This document shows, piece after piece, positions 53,738 through 61,419 of a stretch of DNA of 61,419 nt. Within the stretch, counting starts at the first letter, position 1. Every line of letters starts with the position of its first letter. The notes under the pieces were generated by a model. That model made no database searches and was not told where the DNA came from. It was given only the letters and a program-made list of their open reading frames with translations. Position numbers and translations under genes: made by a program. The stretch comes from Terriglobia bacterium (GTDB lineage Bacteria > Acidobacteriota > Terriglobia > UBA7540). The stretch is from contig JASHON010000196.1 in assembly GCA_030041095.1 (NCBI GenBank), positions 1 to 61,419 on the forward strand. Reading direction: 5' to 3'.

Positions 53738-56568
53738 TCCAATGCCTCCCGAAACGTGCGGCTCCAGATCTCCGCGAGGACTGCAACTTCCTCCTGCCAG
53801 AGCGTCTTCGCGCCGTCCGTCAGGATCAGGTGCCCTTCTGTAATCACTTCTCCAAGAATGACGTAGGGAACAGACTGTAACGAATCAGTCAGGTCGAAGC
53901 CAGCCGAAACCTCAATGAGTACAGAGCCTATGAATTCTCCGAAAACCAAACCATCCCTACGCGCCCCAGGCCGCTTAGTCGGGGTTGGTAGCACGCGCTC
54001 GAACGCTTCGAAATCGATCCTCGCCCCAAGACCTGAGCCGTAAGCTGCTTCGAACAAGCGAAGCGCCAGTCCGCCTTCGCCGATGGCGCTGGCGGAGACG
54101 TAGCCTGAGTGTGAATGGAGTTCGAGCAAGGCATCCCATACGTCGCGGATTGACGAAGCGGTATAGGCGTCACACAGCCGGTCACCGCGCTGCCCCCGTG
54201 TATCAGCATAAACGCTTCCTCCGAGCGTGTCAGGGTCGGAATGGCCCACCAGGAGAAGTTGATTCCCGGCGTGTTTGAAGTCCTTGGTCACCAGTCGCGT
54301 GACATCGGGCACGCGACCCAGAGTTGTGATGGCAAGCGTAAGCGGCGCATCGATCCGCCGTCCTGCCATTTCAAACGTGCCGGAGCTCGAATCCTTGCCG
54401 GAAATGAACGGGATGCCCAGCTCGACGGAAAAGTCCGCGATGGTCTCAACCATGCGCGTCAAATTCCACGCCACTTCCGGGCGGGCAGGCGGAGTATAAA
54501 AGTTGTCGCAAAGCGCTAATTCCCGGTACGAAGCGCCGGCAGCTACGGCCTTCGTCACCGCTTCAATCATCATCAATTTGGCCATCACTGCCGGATCGAT
54601 TTCGCCGTAAAACGGATTGATGGCCAGCGTGGTGATGAATCCGTAATTCTTGCCGCGAAGCGGGGCGCCGGCGAAAAACCCGGAGGGCATTTGGTGGTTC
54701 TTCCCGCCGTAAGGGCCAACGCTTGTTCGCCCCTGTACTGTGGAATCAAACCGCGCTCCTGCCGCGCTCTGGTCAGAGCAGTGATAATGCCCAAGAACAG
54801 AGTGAAATGCTCCGGACCAGTCTTCATGCGTTACGGGCTCGGGAATGCATAACGGGTTCAGCTTGCGGGAGGGTTCGGACAGGGGAAGAGGGTCTATAGG
54901 GCACGCGCCCCACAGGAAGCTCATCTCGAGATCCACAACTTTCTCACCGCGCCAAAACGCTTCGAGCCGACCGGAATTGGTGAACTCGCCGATCGAGGCG
55001 TAGTTCACTTCGTAACGGTTGAGGATCGCTTGGGCCTCTGCGAGTTTTGCCAGAGGCACGGCAATCAGCATGCGCTCCTGGGATTCCGACAGCAGAATCT
55101 CCCACGCGGTGAGACTTCGGTCCTTGAGCGGCGCCGCGTCAAGATTGAGCCGGACACCCGTCTCCGCGCCCATTTCTCCTGCCGCGCAGGAGATGCCACC
55201 TGCGCCCAGGTCTGAGATGGATCGAATACAGCCGGCGTCTCGCAATGCGGGAATTGCGGAGGTGAAGCGACGCTCGGTAATCGGATGGCCAATCTGGACG
55301 GCGGCAGACTCTTTTTCGAGCGTTTCCGTCGTCATTTGCGTGGAGCTTGCCGTGGCGCCGTGGATGCCGTCGCGGCCCGTCTCACCGCCGACCAGCAGAG
55401 CGAGATCGCCCGGACGGGGATCGTCCTTCAGCGCGTATTGCTTCGGAATCAAGCCGACGGAATGGCCCAAGGCAAGGCACTTGGCATAGCCCGGATGCTT
55501 CCGGTAGAGGGCGTGCATCATTGGAATGCCCATGGGATTCACGTAGTAGGAAGTGGCTCGCACCGATTCCGAGAGAATCAATTGCGGATGCAGAGAGCCT
55601 CGCGGCACTTCGTCTTCCGGCATGAGCGGATCCATCGTTCCCATCACCGTTGTCCCGCCGATCGGGTAAGCGCCTTTCCCGAAGCCCAGCGTGTCACGAA
55701 TGACGCCTCCATGTTTTGTAGCCACGCCTCCAAACGGCGCGATGGAGCTGGGAAAGTTGTGGGTCTCACCCTTTAACGTGATCGCCCAATCTTCGTAAAA
55801 CTCCAGCCCGCCCGCATTGTCTTTGAACGACGAAATCACCAGGGGATGGTCGATGCGCGCGGTGGCTTCCGAGAGCTTTTTCAAAAGGCCGAGGCTCTTC
55901 CAGGTGGTGTGATAGCAATGATCGCTCCATGACTGAATCAGGATTTCAATCTCAGCATCGGTATGGGGCCGGCCGCGGATCGCTTCACGCGCCTGGATCA
56001 CTCTCATTTGGGAAACCGGAGCGTACCAGGAGCGACGGGCAGAAAGTTGCGCGAGCTCAGCGTCGCTGAGTTCGGATAGCGAGACCGTCGTCACCGGATC
56101 CGGCTCGCCCGCCGGGCGGAGAGCCCGCACGCTCTCGTTGGGGCTAAGGATCCGCTGTACGATCTTATTGAAGAGGAATCGGCCGGCAAGCGCACGAGCC
56201 TCGCGGTCGTCGACGCCAAAGAATTGATAGCGCTTGGTCAGCCGGGCCCATTGGATGCCGTTTTCGCCCAGGGCACGTGCCGCAGTGAGAATCGACGGAG
56301 TTTCCGGATCGGTGACTGCAGGGCGGTATCCGATCTCAACGATGGGACCTTTTGCTGGATCAAGCGCGGAAGCCGGTGCCGCCGTTTGATACACGGGGTT
56401 CACGAAGAGCGGCATCAGCCGATTCGCGTCGAAGCTGCCTTCGAGCCACACGACTCGTTCGATGGTCAGATCCGAAAGTTGTGGAAAGCCGCGCCGGCGA
56501 AGGAAAGCCAGCCAGCTCCGTGCTTCGGCGTCATCACGGGAACAAGTGTAGATGCGCTGGATCGGCAT
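53734..56568 (-). CDS. purL: Phosphoribosylformylglycinamidine synthase with fused PurS-like domain
   Basis: 944 residues, about 200 more than a small-type PurL. Residues 1-145 resemble PurS-type halves (IVEIGYRPAVTDPETPSILTAARALG, GRFLFNKIVQRIL). The PurL core then runs from ARREAIRGRPHTDAEIEILI-like linker sequence through QSWSDHCYHTTWKS, KGETHNFPSSIAPFGGVATK, GGETGRDGIHGATASS, and SDLGAGGISCAAGEMG. There is no amidotransferase domain; PurQ is the separate next gene. So the PurS and PurL subunits appear to be one chain. It lies 2 bp after selB. Confidence 0.9.
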   Translation of the reverse strand: MPIQRIYTCSRDDAEARSWLAFLRRRGFPQLSDLTIERVVWLEGSFDANRLMPLFVNPVYQTAAPASALDPAKGPIVEIGYRPAVTDPETPSILTAARALGENGIQWARLTKRYQFFGVDDREARALAGRFLFNKIVQRILSPNESVRALRPAGEPDPVTTVSLSELSDAELAQLSARRSWYAPVSQMRVIQAREAIRGRPHTDAEIEILIQSWSDHCYHTTWKSLGLLKKLSEATARIDHPLVISSFKDNAGGLEFYEDWAITLKGETHNFPSSIAPFGGVATKHGGVIRDTLGFGKGAYPIGGTTVMGTMDPLMPEDEVPRGSLHPQLILSESVRATSYYVNPMGIPMMHALYRKHPGYAKCLALGHSVGLIPKQYALKDDPRPGDLALLVGGETGRDGIHGATASSTQMTTETLEKESAAVQIGHPITERRFTSAIPALRDAGCIRSISDLGAGGISCAAGEMGAETGVRLNLDAAPLKDRSLTAWEILLSESQERMLIAVPLAKLAEAQAILNRYEVNYASIGEFTNSGRLEAFWRGEKVVDLEMSFLWGACPIDPLPLSEPSRKLNPLCIPEPVTHEDWSGAFHSVLGHYHCSDQSAAGARFDSTVQGRTSVGPYGGKNHQMPSGFFAGAPLRGKNYGFITTLAINPFYGEIDPAVMAKLMMIEAVTKAVAAGASYRELALCDNFYTPPARPEVAWNLTRMVETIADFSVELGIPFISGKDSSSGTFEMAGRRIDAPLTLAITTLGRVPDVTRLVTKDFKHAGNQLLLVGHSDPDTLGGSVYADTRGQRGDRLCDAYTASSIRDVWDALLELHSHSGYVSASAIGEGGLALRLFEAAYGSGLGARIDFEAFERVLPTPTKRPGARRDGLVFGEFIGSVLIEVSAGFDLTDSLQSVPYVILGEVITEGHLILTDGAKTLWQEEVAVLAEIWSRTFREALE

Positions 56569-56570
56569 AG

Positions 56571-58541
56571 TTAGAGAATGATCCGCTCGTCGCCGGAGCG
56601 CCGTGTGATGCGCTCGCGGTCCAGATATTCAAGCAACGGGATCGCGTACTTGCGGCTCACGCCCGTCAGCTCCTTGAACGCGGGAACGCTGAGCCGGCAA
56701 TCCTGTTGTTTCCGTTGCGCCAAAAGCTCGCGCAATTCATCGAGAGCGGAATGATGGAATATAAGATCTTCCCCGACTTTGTGCAGTACTTTTTCCTGGA
56801 GCAACAGCTTCAATATCTTGTCAGCCCTTTTGCGGTCCACGCGAACAGAGCCCAGAACTTCTCCGGCTGGCGGCACTCGAAGTCCGGCCGCCTCGAAGGC
56901 TCGAGTGATTTCGTCTCGGGCGGCCTGTTCGTCGCGCGACATCATAATGCCCCGACCCGCCAGCCTCACGCCTTGCTCTTGCACCTCAATCCTTCCGTGC
57001 TGCGCGAGGGTATGGAGCGCAGCCTCGAATGCCGCCGGCGAAGGGAAGCCGTTTTGGGCACTGAAATCTGAACTCCGGTTTTCCCTGCGCGAAATCGCTT
57101 TGGCTGTTCCCCGATCTGGGGAATGCCGCACTTTTGCGCGCAATTCTTCCTTGGCGATGCCCTGGCTCAGCGGCTCGGAGCGATGAAACCGCTCCAGGCA
57201 TTGCACGATGTCATCGCAAAGGAGCTGAAACGCCGCGCCATCGATGAGGCGGCTCATGGGCCGCGTCAGAACCACAATCTGGTTCTTCTCCGCCAATCGG
57301 GCCGCGGTACCCAAAATCTCGTCTTCAGTCCAACCCGTACGCGCCCGGAATGTTTGAATGGTGGCCTCACCCATTTCTCGGACGAGCAGCCCCAATCGCG
57401 CGTCACGGCTGCCACTTTCGAGCGATTCCAGGAATTGCCGTGCGGCCGCATCGCCCATCCGGTGGCGCGCAGGCAAATTGTCCAGAATGATTCCGCCACC
57501 GATGGTGACAACGGGAGAAAATTGACGAATGATGAAGCGGTCGCCGGGCAGATAAAGCCCAGGCTCAGCCAGCCGAAGCTGAACAAAACTCCGCTCATTC
57601 GGCTTGATCTGCTTTCCTTCAATCAAGGCGACTTCGGCAATCGTCTCCGCCGTCCAACAATGGAAATGAACGCGGGAGCGATGCGTCAGCGGCCGAACGT
57701 TAGGAAGAAGAGTGAGCGAACAATCCAGGCGGGCGGTAGCCTGAAAGATATCGGGAAGCGCCAGCGTCATCCCGCGCTCGATATCTCTTGCTTCAATTCC
57801 TGCCAGATTGAGAGCGGCGCGCTGGCCGGCAATCGCAGTTTGCGCTGGAGCGTTGTGTACCTCGATGCCACGGACGCGGAGCCTGCGGCCGGAAGGGAAC
57901 AGCTCCACCTCGGATTCTTTCTGGATGGCGCCGGCAATCAGCGTCCCTGTCACGACAGGGCCAAAGCCCTTCATCACAAACGCGCGGTCAACGGGCAGGC
58001 GGAACAGCGCGTTTTGGGGCTTCGCGCTCGCTTCGCGCCCAATCTGCGCCAAGGCGCCTTTCAGTTCTTCGAGTCCCTCGCCCGTCCGCGCGCTGACGCC
58101 AACCACCGGAGCACCCTCCAGGAATGAGCCCGCAACGAATTCCTGGATTTCCAGACGCACCAAGTCAAGGATGTCACGATCCACAAGGTCGCATTTGGTT
58201 AGCGCCACCAGACCCCGGTTAACACCCAGCAATCTGCAAATATCGAAATGCTCGCGGGTTTGGGGTTTGATTGATTCGTCGGCGGCGATCACCAGCATCA
58301 CGGCGTCAATGCCGGTTGAGCCGGCGAGCATGTTCTTTACAAAGCGCTCGTGCCCGGGAACGTCGATGAAGGCGATGCGAAGCTCATTATCGAAATCGAG
58401 GTGGGCGAAGCCCAAGTCAATCGTGATGCCTCGCCGTTTTTCCTCTTCCAGCCGGTCCGGATTGGTCCCCGTCAGGGCCATGACCAAAGCTGATTTCCCG
58501 TGGTCGATGTGTCCCGCCGTGCCGACAATGACGTGCTTCAT
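56571..58541 (-). CDS. selB: Selenocysteine-specific translation elongation factor
   Basis: 656 residues. The GTPase domain has G1 [11 protein letters not shown] (10-20), G3 [16 protein letters not shown], and G4 TKCDLVD. Domains II and III follow, then about 270 C-terminal residues of winged helices that bind the SECIS hairpin ([39 protein letters not shown]). The [11 protein letters not shown] switch segment distinguishes SelB from EF-Tu. It delivers Sec-tRNA to UGA codons. selA, selD and selC are not seen here. It heads a tight operon with purL and purQ. Confidence 0.93.
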   Translation of the reverse strand: MKHVIVGTAGHIDHGKSALVMALTGTNPDRLEEEKRRGITIDLGFAHLDFDNELRIAFIDVPGHERFVKNMLAGSTGIDAVMLVIAADESIKPQTREHFDICRLLGVNRGLVALTKCDLVDRDILDLVRLEIQEFVAGSFLEGAPVVGVSARTGEGLEELKGALAQIGREASAKPQNALFRLPVDRAFVMKGFGPVVTGTLIAGAIQKESEVELFPSGRRLRVRGIEVHNAPAQTAIAGQRAALNLAGIEARDIERGMTLALPDIFQATARLDCSLTLLPNVRPLTHRSRVHFHCWTAETIAEVALIEGKQIKPNERSFVQLRLAEPGLYLPGDRFIIRQFSPVVTIGGGIILDNLPARHRMGDAAARQFLESLESGSRDARLGLLVREMGEATIQTFRARTGWTEDEILGTAARLAEKNQIVVLTRPMSRLIDGAAFQLLCDDIVQCLERFHRSEPLSQGIAKEELRAKVRHSPDRGTAKAISRRENRSSDFSAQNGFPSPAAFEAALHTLAQHGRIEVQEQGVRLAGRGIMMSRDEQAARDEITRAFEAAGLRVPPAGEVLGSVRVDRKRADKILKLLLQEKVLHKVGEDLIFHHSALDELRELLAQRKQQDCRLSVPAFKELTGVSRKYAIPLLEYLDRERITRRSGDERIIL

Positions 58542-58712
58542 AAACCGGGGATTAGGGTTGGGGAACTAGGGATTGGTAATTGACGATTGATGATTTACGA
58601 CTCGCGACTTTGAAACCTCACGTCTCAAGCTCCCACTTTCCACCGAACGTGCGTTTCAATCAGCAAACCGGCAATTGAAAACGCTCAGTCACTGATGCCC
58701 AACCTCCAACTC
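58542..58712. other. Spacer with degenerate GGGATTGG-like repeats
   Basis: 171 bases between selB and greA. The word TAGGGATTGG (58567-58576) recurs inverted as CCAATCCCTA at 58720-58729, inside the last codons of greA. Variants of GGATT/GGAGTT run on both sides. The middle part (TTGACGATTGATGATTTACG) is similarly monotonous. It looks like a decayed short-sequence repeat tract. Confidence 0.45.
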
Positions 58713-59201
58713 CTATCCTCCAATCCCTAACTGCTGCTCGTCATGGATGGTCTGCATGGAACGGACTTCGAATTCGCGGGGGCCATTCGGAGTCCGGATG
58801 GTCACGGTGTCGCCCTGCTTCTTTCCAATCAAACCGCGACCAATCGGCGACGTGGTTGAGATAAGCCCGTTAGCTGCGTCCGCCTCCTCGCTCATCACCA
58901 GCTTGTATTCCACTTCCGTATCGCGATCCAAATCGTAAAGCACCACTCGCGTTCCGAAGCCAATCCGATCCTTCGGAATGTTGTTGAAGTTGATCATGGA
59001 AAGGCCGGCGAGGCGCCTCTGAAGCTGCCCCAGGCGTGCACTGACGTAGTCCTGGCGTTGCTTGGCCATGATGTATTCCGCATTTTCGCTTAGGTCTCCC
59101 AAGGCCCGCGCACGCTTCAGCTCGTTCGGCAACTCGTGGTTCAGTTCGTACTCCAGAGCTTGAATTTCTTCCTCGAGTTTCTTTTTGATTGGAATCGACA
59201 T
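58713..59201 (-). CDS. greA: Transcription elongation factor GreA
   Basis: 162 residues. The N-terminal coiled coil (about 1-75) carries the tip GDLSENAEYIMAK, whose acidic residues reach the RNA polymerase active site and stimulate transcript cleavage. The C-terminal FKBP-like domain ends ...SPIGRGLIGKKQGDTVTIRTPNG. The last residues (QQLGIGG) are encoded by the GGGATTGG-type repeat. A TATAAT lies on the minus strand at 59236-59231. It rescues stalled polymerase. Confidence 0.92.
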   Translation of the reverse strand: MSIPIKKKLEEEIQALEYELNHELPNELKRARALGDLSENAEYIMAKQRQDYVSARLGQLQRRLAGLSMINFNNIPKDRIGFGTRVVLYDLDRDTEVEYKLVMSEEADAANGLISTTSPIGRGLIGKKQGDTVTIRTPNGPREFEVRSMQTIHDEQQLGIGG

Positions 59202-59230
59202 AGGCAGACGTCCTGTGTTGGGATGGTCCT

Positions 59231-59236
59231 ATTATA
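59231..59236 (-). promoter_or_regulatory. Likely -10 box of greA
   Basis: An exact TATAAT on the minus strand 30 nt before the greA ATG. No convincing -35 box at 17 bases. Confidence 0.4.
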
Positions 59237-59266
59237 AGGCATCCGGCTGTCGTCCCGGATAGCTTC

Positions 59267-60298
59267 TTACGCTGGGTGCAGGAGGATCTTGCCGAAGAAA
59301 TTTCGGCCTTCCATTTTCTGCTGCGCGGCTCTGGCCTCTGATAGTTCGAATGTTGAATCGATGACTGCTTTCAAACGGCGCGAGGCAATGAGCTTCAGCA
59401 CATCCATCAACTCACCCTTTCCTCCCATAAACGATCCCAGAAGCGTTCGCTGCCGCCCGAAAAGCGCTTGCAGGTTCAGGGAAACATCGCTGCCGGTGGT
59501 GACTCCGCAGGTCACAAACCGGCCGTAAGTGGCCAGAGATTGGAAACAATCGTTCCACACGGCTGCGCCCACATGCTCGACCACCACATCCACGCCGCGC
59601 TTTGCCGTCATCCGGAGCACCTCATCAGCGATGGACTGTCGCGCATGATTGATCACCTCCTGTGCCCCGAGGCTGCGGGCCTTTTCGAGTTTTTCGTCGG
59701 TTCCCGCGACCGCAATAACCCGCGCGCCCGCCGTGGCAGCAACCTGAATGGCAGCGCTGCCCACGCCCGAGCCTGCCCCGATCACCAGCACATCTTCGCC
59801 CGGCTTCAGTCCGGCTCGCGTCATCAGCATGTGCCACGCCGTCAGGAAAACCAGGGGAACGGCGGCAGCTTCATCAAACGACAGATCACCGGGGATCGGC
59901 AGGACATTGGCTGACGGGGACTTCACGTATTCGGCGTAGCCTCCGTCGAGTTTCAATCCAAACACCGTGTAAGCGCGGCACGCGCTGTCGAGCCCCTTGA
60001 AACATTCCTTGCACTTTCCGCAGCTCAGGCCCGGCGCAAGCAAAACGCGCTCGTCGCGCCGAACGTGCGCGACCGCGGATCCCACTTCCGCCACCGTTCC
60101 GGCAACGTCACTGCCGAGGATATGCGGAAAATTGAGCTGCCAGCCGGGCACACCTTCCCTCAGCCAGATATCGAGATGGTTCAGCGCGCAGGCCCTTACA
60201 CGAATCAAAACTTCGTCTACGCCGATCTTCGGCTCAGGCGCCGATTCGTATTTTAGAACGTCCAGCCCGCCGTGTTGGTGGATTCGCACAGCTTTCAT
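59267..60298 (-). CDS. Zinc-containing medium-chain dehydrogenase/reductase
   Basis: 343 residues of the MDR superfamily: start MKAVRIHQHGGLDVLKYE, then HILGSDVAGTVAEVG. A four-cysteine structural zinc loop (LSCGKCKECFKGLDSACRAY) is complete. The nucleotide-binding VLVIGAGSGVGSAAIQVAAT is of the quinone oxidoreductase type. It would reduce quinones or enones, or oxidise an alcohol, with NAD(P)H. It stands alone after the RAYT locus and before greA. Confidence 0.86.
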   Translation of the reverse strand: MKAVRIHQHGGLDVLKYESAPEPKIGVDEVLIRVRACALNHLDIWLREGVPGWQLNFPHILGSDVAGTVAEVGSAVAHVRRDERVLLAPGLSCGKCKECFKGLDSACRAYTVFGLKLDGGYAEYVKSPSANVLPIPGDLSFDEAAAVPLVFLTAWHMLMTRAGLKPGEDVLVIGAGSGVGSAAIQVAATAGARVIAVAGTDEKLEKARSLGAQEVINHARQSIADEVLRMTAKRGVDVVVEHVGAAVWNDCFQSLATYGRFVTCGVTTGSDVSLNLQALFGRQRTLLGSFMGGKGELMDVLKLIASRRLKAVIDSTFELSEARAAQQKMEGRNFFGKILLHPA

Positions 60299-60494
60299 AA
60301 CTTACCTCCTGCGCTCGCAAGTGACGGAAAGGTACAATTATATGCTGCATACGGTTTACGATGAATCGTTCTGGCCAGAAGAAACAGTTGCCGGAGAGAC
60401 GCGCGCTTGCAAGCCAGGGTATTGGCGGCGCCCAATGCCCCTCTCTTCAGTTCTGCCTTGAAATCGGTGCCCCCGTATCAGGGCATGACTTCAG

Positions 60495-61134
60495 TCATGC
60501 CGACTCAGGTCCGCCCGATGGCCGGGCTTTACAGGTTGCGGAAAAACTCCTCCGAGAGCCCCCAACGGCGCTCCTCAAGGTTTGTAAGTTATTGATTCTC
60601 CGTTCGAGCGACCGCCATTTTCGGCCGATTTTGGCTCCGAAAAACCGTTTTTCCGCAACCTGTTTAGCCCCTGCGACTTTTCGCTTTGCCAGGTAGCTGA
60701 AGCCGTACGGATACTCCTCGGGCGACTCGACCAGCCCCCCTTCACCGGGTTTTCCGCAATATACCTCCGATGCCGTAGAAAACTCTGCTGGTCTTGGACC
60801 CGCACCTCCGAGAAGCCCCGCTGCCAGACTGCGCCCAAGTACCTGAACTCCCTCTTCAGCCGAAAAGAAAATCCACCCTTGATGAATTGCACGGCCTTCT
60901 CAATCGTCATCTCCCCGCTCACCGTGATGAGCAAGTGCATGTGGTTGGGCATGATGACGAAATCATGCAATTGGAATTTTCGCGCCGCCACGTAGGAGAG
61001 CGGCAGATCATCAGCGTAGCATTGCGCTCGGACTGCAACAGGGCCCGTCCCTGGCACGTGTTGGTGGAGACGAAGAACGTACGCGAAGAGTTCACGACCT
61101 GGCCCGGGTTGGCATTACGCGTAGGCCGTGACAT
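60495..61134 (-). pseudogene. REP-associated tyrosine transposase (RAYT), disrupted
   Basis: Reading from ATG 61134: MSRPTRNANPGQVVNSSRTF, then KFQLHDFVIMPNHMHLLITV with the HUH pair HMH, and SFLRHRRYIAENPVKGG with the likely catalytic tyrosine. It is broken three times. A GATC is missing near 61005 compared with the 18.6-kb copy (frameshift). A G-run near 60737-60742 is one G short of the frame that continues GGLVESPEEYPYGFSYLAK. A MITE (60532-60662) splits the C-terminus. The stop would be inside the left REP (60495-60497). RAYTs are single-strand HUH enzymes thought to mobilise REPs. Confidence 0.8.
60532..60662 (+). mobile_element. MITE with different interior, TTTA target duplication
   Basis: Ends CAGGTTGCGGAAAAAC and GTTTTTCCGCAACCTG form 16-bp perfect inverted repeats of the same type as the other three MITEs. 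The 99-bp interior is unrelated to theirs and lacks the GCCGGC hairpins. TTTA (60528-60531) is duplicated at 60663-60666. Removing the element and one TTTA restores the GGGCTTTAGCCCC seen intact at 18522-18534, so the insertion is demonstrable. Confidence 0.85.
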
Positions 61135-61239
61135 CAGCAGGGGCTAAAGCCCTCTTTCCTTCAGCATCTTTGCGGCACGACTAAAGTCATGCCCTGACAC
61201 GCCGCGGCTTCGATCAATCCCAAAATGTAGAAACTCCGG

Positions 61240-61419
61240 GTAGGGGCGGGTTTGAAACCAGGCTTGTCCAAATTAGGTTTTTGAAAAAGGCGGAATCTCC
61301 GGTAAGTTGAGGTTTTGTGTTGCCGCACGATTAATCTCAACTGAAGGAGGTTCCACCGTGAATCGAGTATGCAGCATCTTCTCTCAAATACTCCAGCTTT
61401 TCCCCCGCCTGGAGTTTGA
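61240..61419 (+). mobile_element. 5' end of an insertion sequence
   Basis: The terminal inverted repeat 61240-61277 starts GTAGGGGCGGGTTTGAAACC, the inverted form of 148-185. A leader of 80 bases with AAGGAGG (61344-61350) leads into the transposase start. The element runs off the window. It is inserted next to the REP that ends at about 61230. Confidence 0.7.
61358..61419 (+). CDS. IS transposase, N-terminus only (IS4-like)
   Basis: Twenty codons from GTG 61358: MNRVCSIFSQILQLFPRLEF, cut by the window end. AAGGAGG lies 7 nt upstream. This N-terminal phrase is characteristic, as I recall, of IS4-family transposases with a DUF4372 N-terminal domain. The DDE domain is outside the window. Confidence 0.6.
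   Translation, partial: MNRVCSIFSQILQLFPRLEF

Larger units (their letters stand above)
60466..61230. repeat. REP-RAYT-REP unit, most complete copy in the window
   Basis: The left REP (60466-60531, GGCATGACTTCAGTCATGCC) and right REP (61135-61230, GGCACGACTAAAGTCATGCC) enclose the RAYT pseudogene. The left REP is split at its TTTA core by a MITE (60532-60662). The right REP directly abuts the transposase ATG. The IS end starts at 61240, about 10 bases after the REP. Confidence 0.75.

Overview
The window looks like a piece of an acidobacterial (Acidobacteriota) chromosome from a high-GC heterotroph. This is inferred from the gene families, not from a marker gene: an 800-residue FtsX-type permease of the kind abundant in acidobacteria, a giant sedolisin with Ig-like repeats, secreted glycoside hydrolases with twin-arginine leaders, a TonB C-terminal domain protein, a small secreted protein type I associate with this phylum, and many palindromic repeats. 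No rRNA, tRNA or CRISPR array was seen.

Layout. 1-185: the end of an insertion sequence. 0.26-7.9 kb: exported GH35-like glycosidase, Fur-family regulator, a candidate minus-strand structured RNA, FTR1 iron permease, a PQQ-type sugar dehydrogenase carrying a cytochrome c domain, a TonB-domain protein and a molybdopterin-binding oxidoreductase. 8.5-13.4 kb: an unrecognised membrane protein and the sedolisin. 13.4-19 kb: repeat-rich ground (REP palindromes, a 131-bp MITE, RAYT transposase remnants) between small unknown genes, an AlkB-like dioxygenase and a methyltransferase. 19-25.3 kb: housekeeping genes (DUF1844, MBL hydrolase, ribF, TPR, glnB, glnD). 25.4-40 kb: a permease, then a plant-polysaccharide block (GH2, alcohol dehydrogenase, aldo/keto reductase, LmbE-like deacetylase, cyclase, GH3, GH51). 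40-47 kb: O-methyltransferase, glgB, two-subunit methylmalonyl-CoA mutase, TolC. 47-60 kb: nadE, ABC-2 exporter, ECF sigma/anti-sigma pair, purQ, a PurS-PurL fusion, selB, greA and an MDR oxidoreductase. 60.3 kb to the end: a RAYT pseudogene between REPs with a nested MITE, then the start of another copy of the same IS family.

How the parts work together. GH35-like, GH2, GH3 and GH51 enzymes together fit debranching and depolymerising arabinoxylan or arabinogalactan outside the cytoplasm; no SusC/SusD-like uptake pair accompanies them. Fur and FTR1 suggest iron control. glnB-glnD is the PII protein and its modifying enzyme side by side. selB-purL-purQ is a tight operon and implies that the organism makes selenoproteins.

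The most unusual signal is the mobile-repeat system. Four loci (13.6, 16.5, 18.5 and 60.5-61.2 kb) are decay states of one composite unit, REP-RAYT-REP, in which the RAYT stop codon lies inside a REP. A 131-133 bp MITE with ends CAGG(C/T)TGCGG and 4-bp AT-only target duplications has inserted into the TTTA core of these REPs. In two loci the RAYT has been deleted with one breakpoint at or inside the MITE. Both ends of the window are the same IS family in the same orientation, so the segment is bounded by IS copies.
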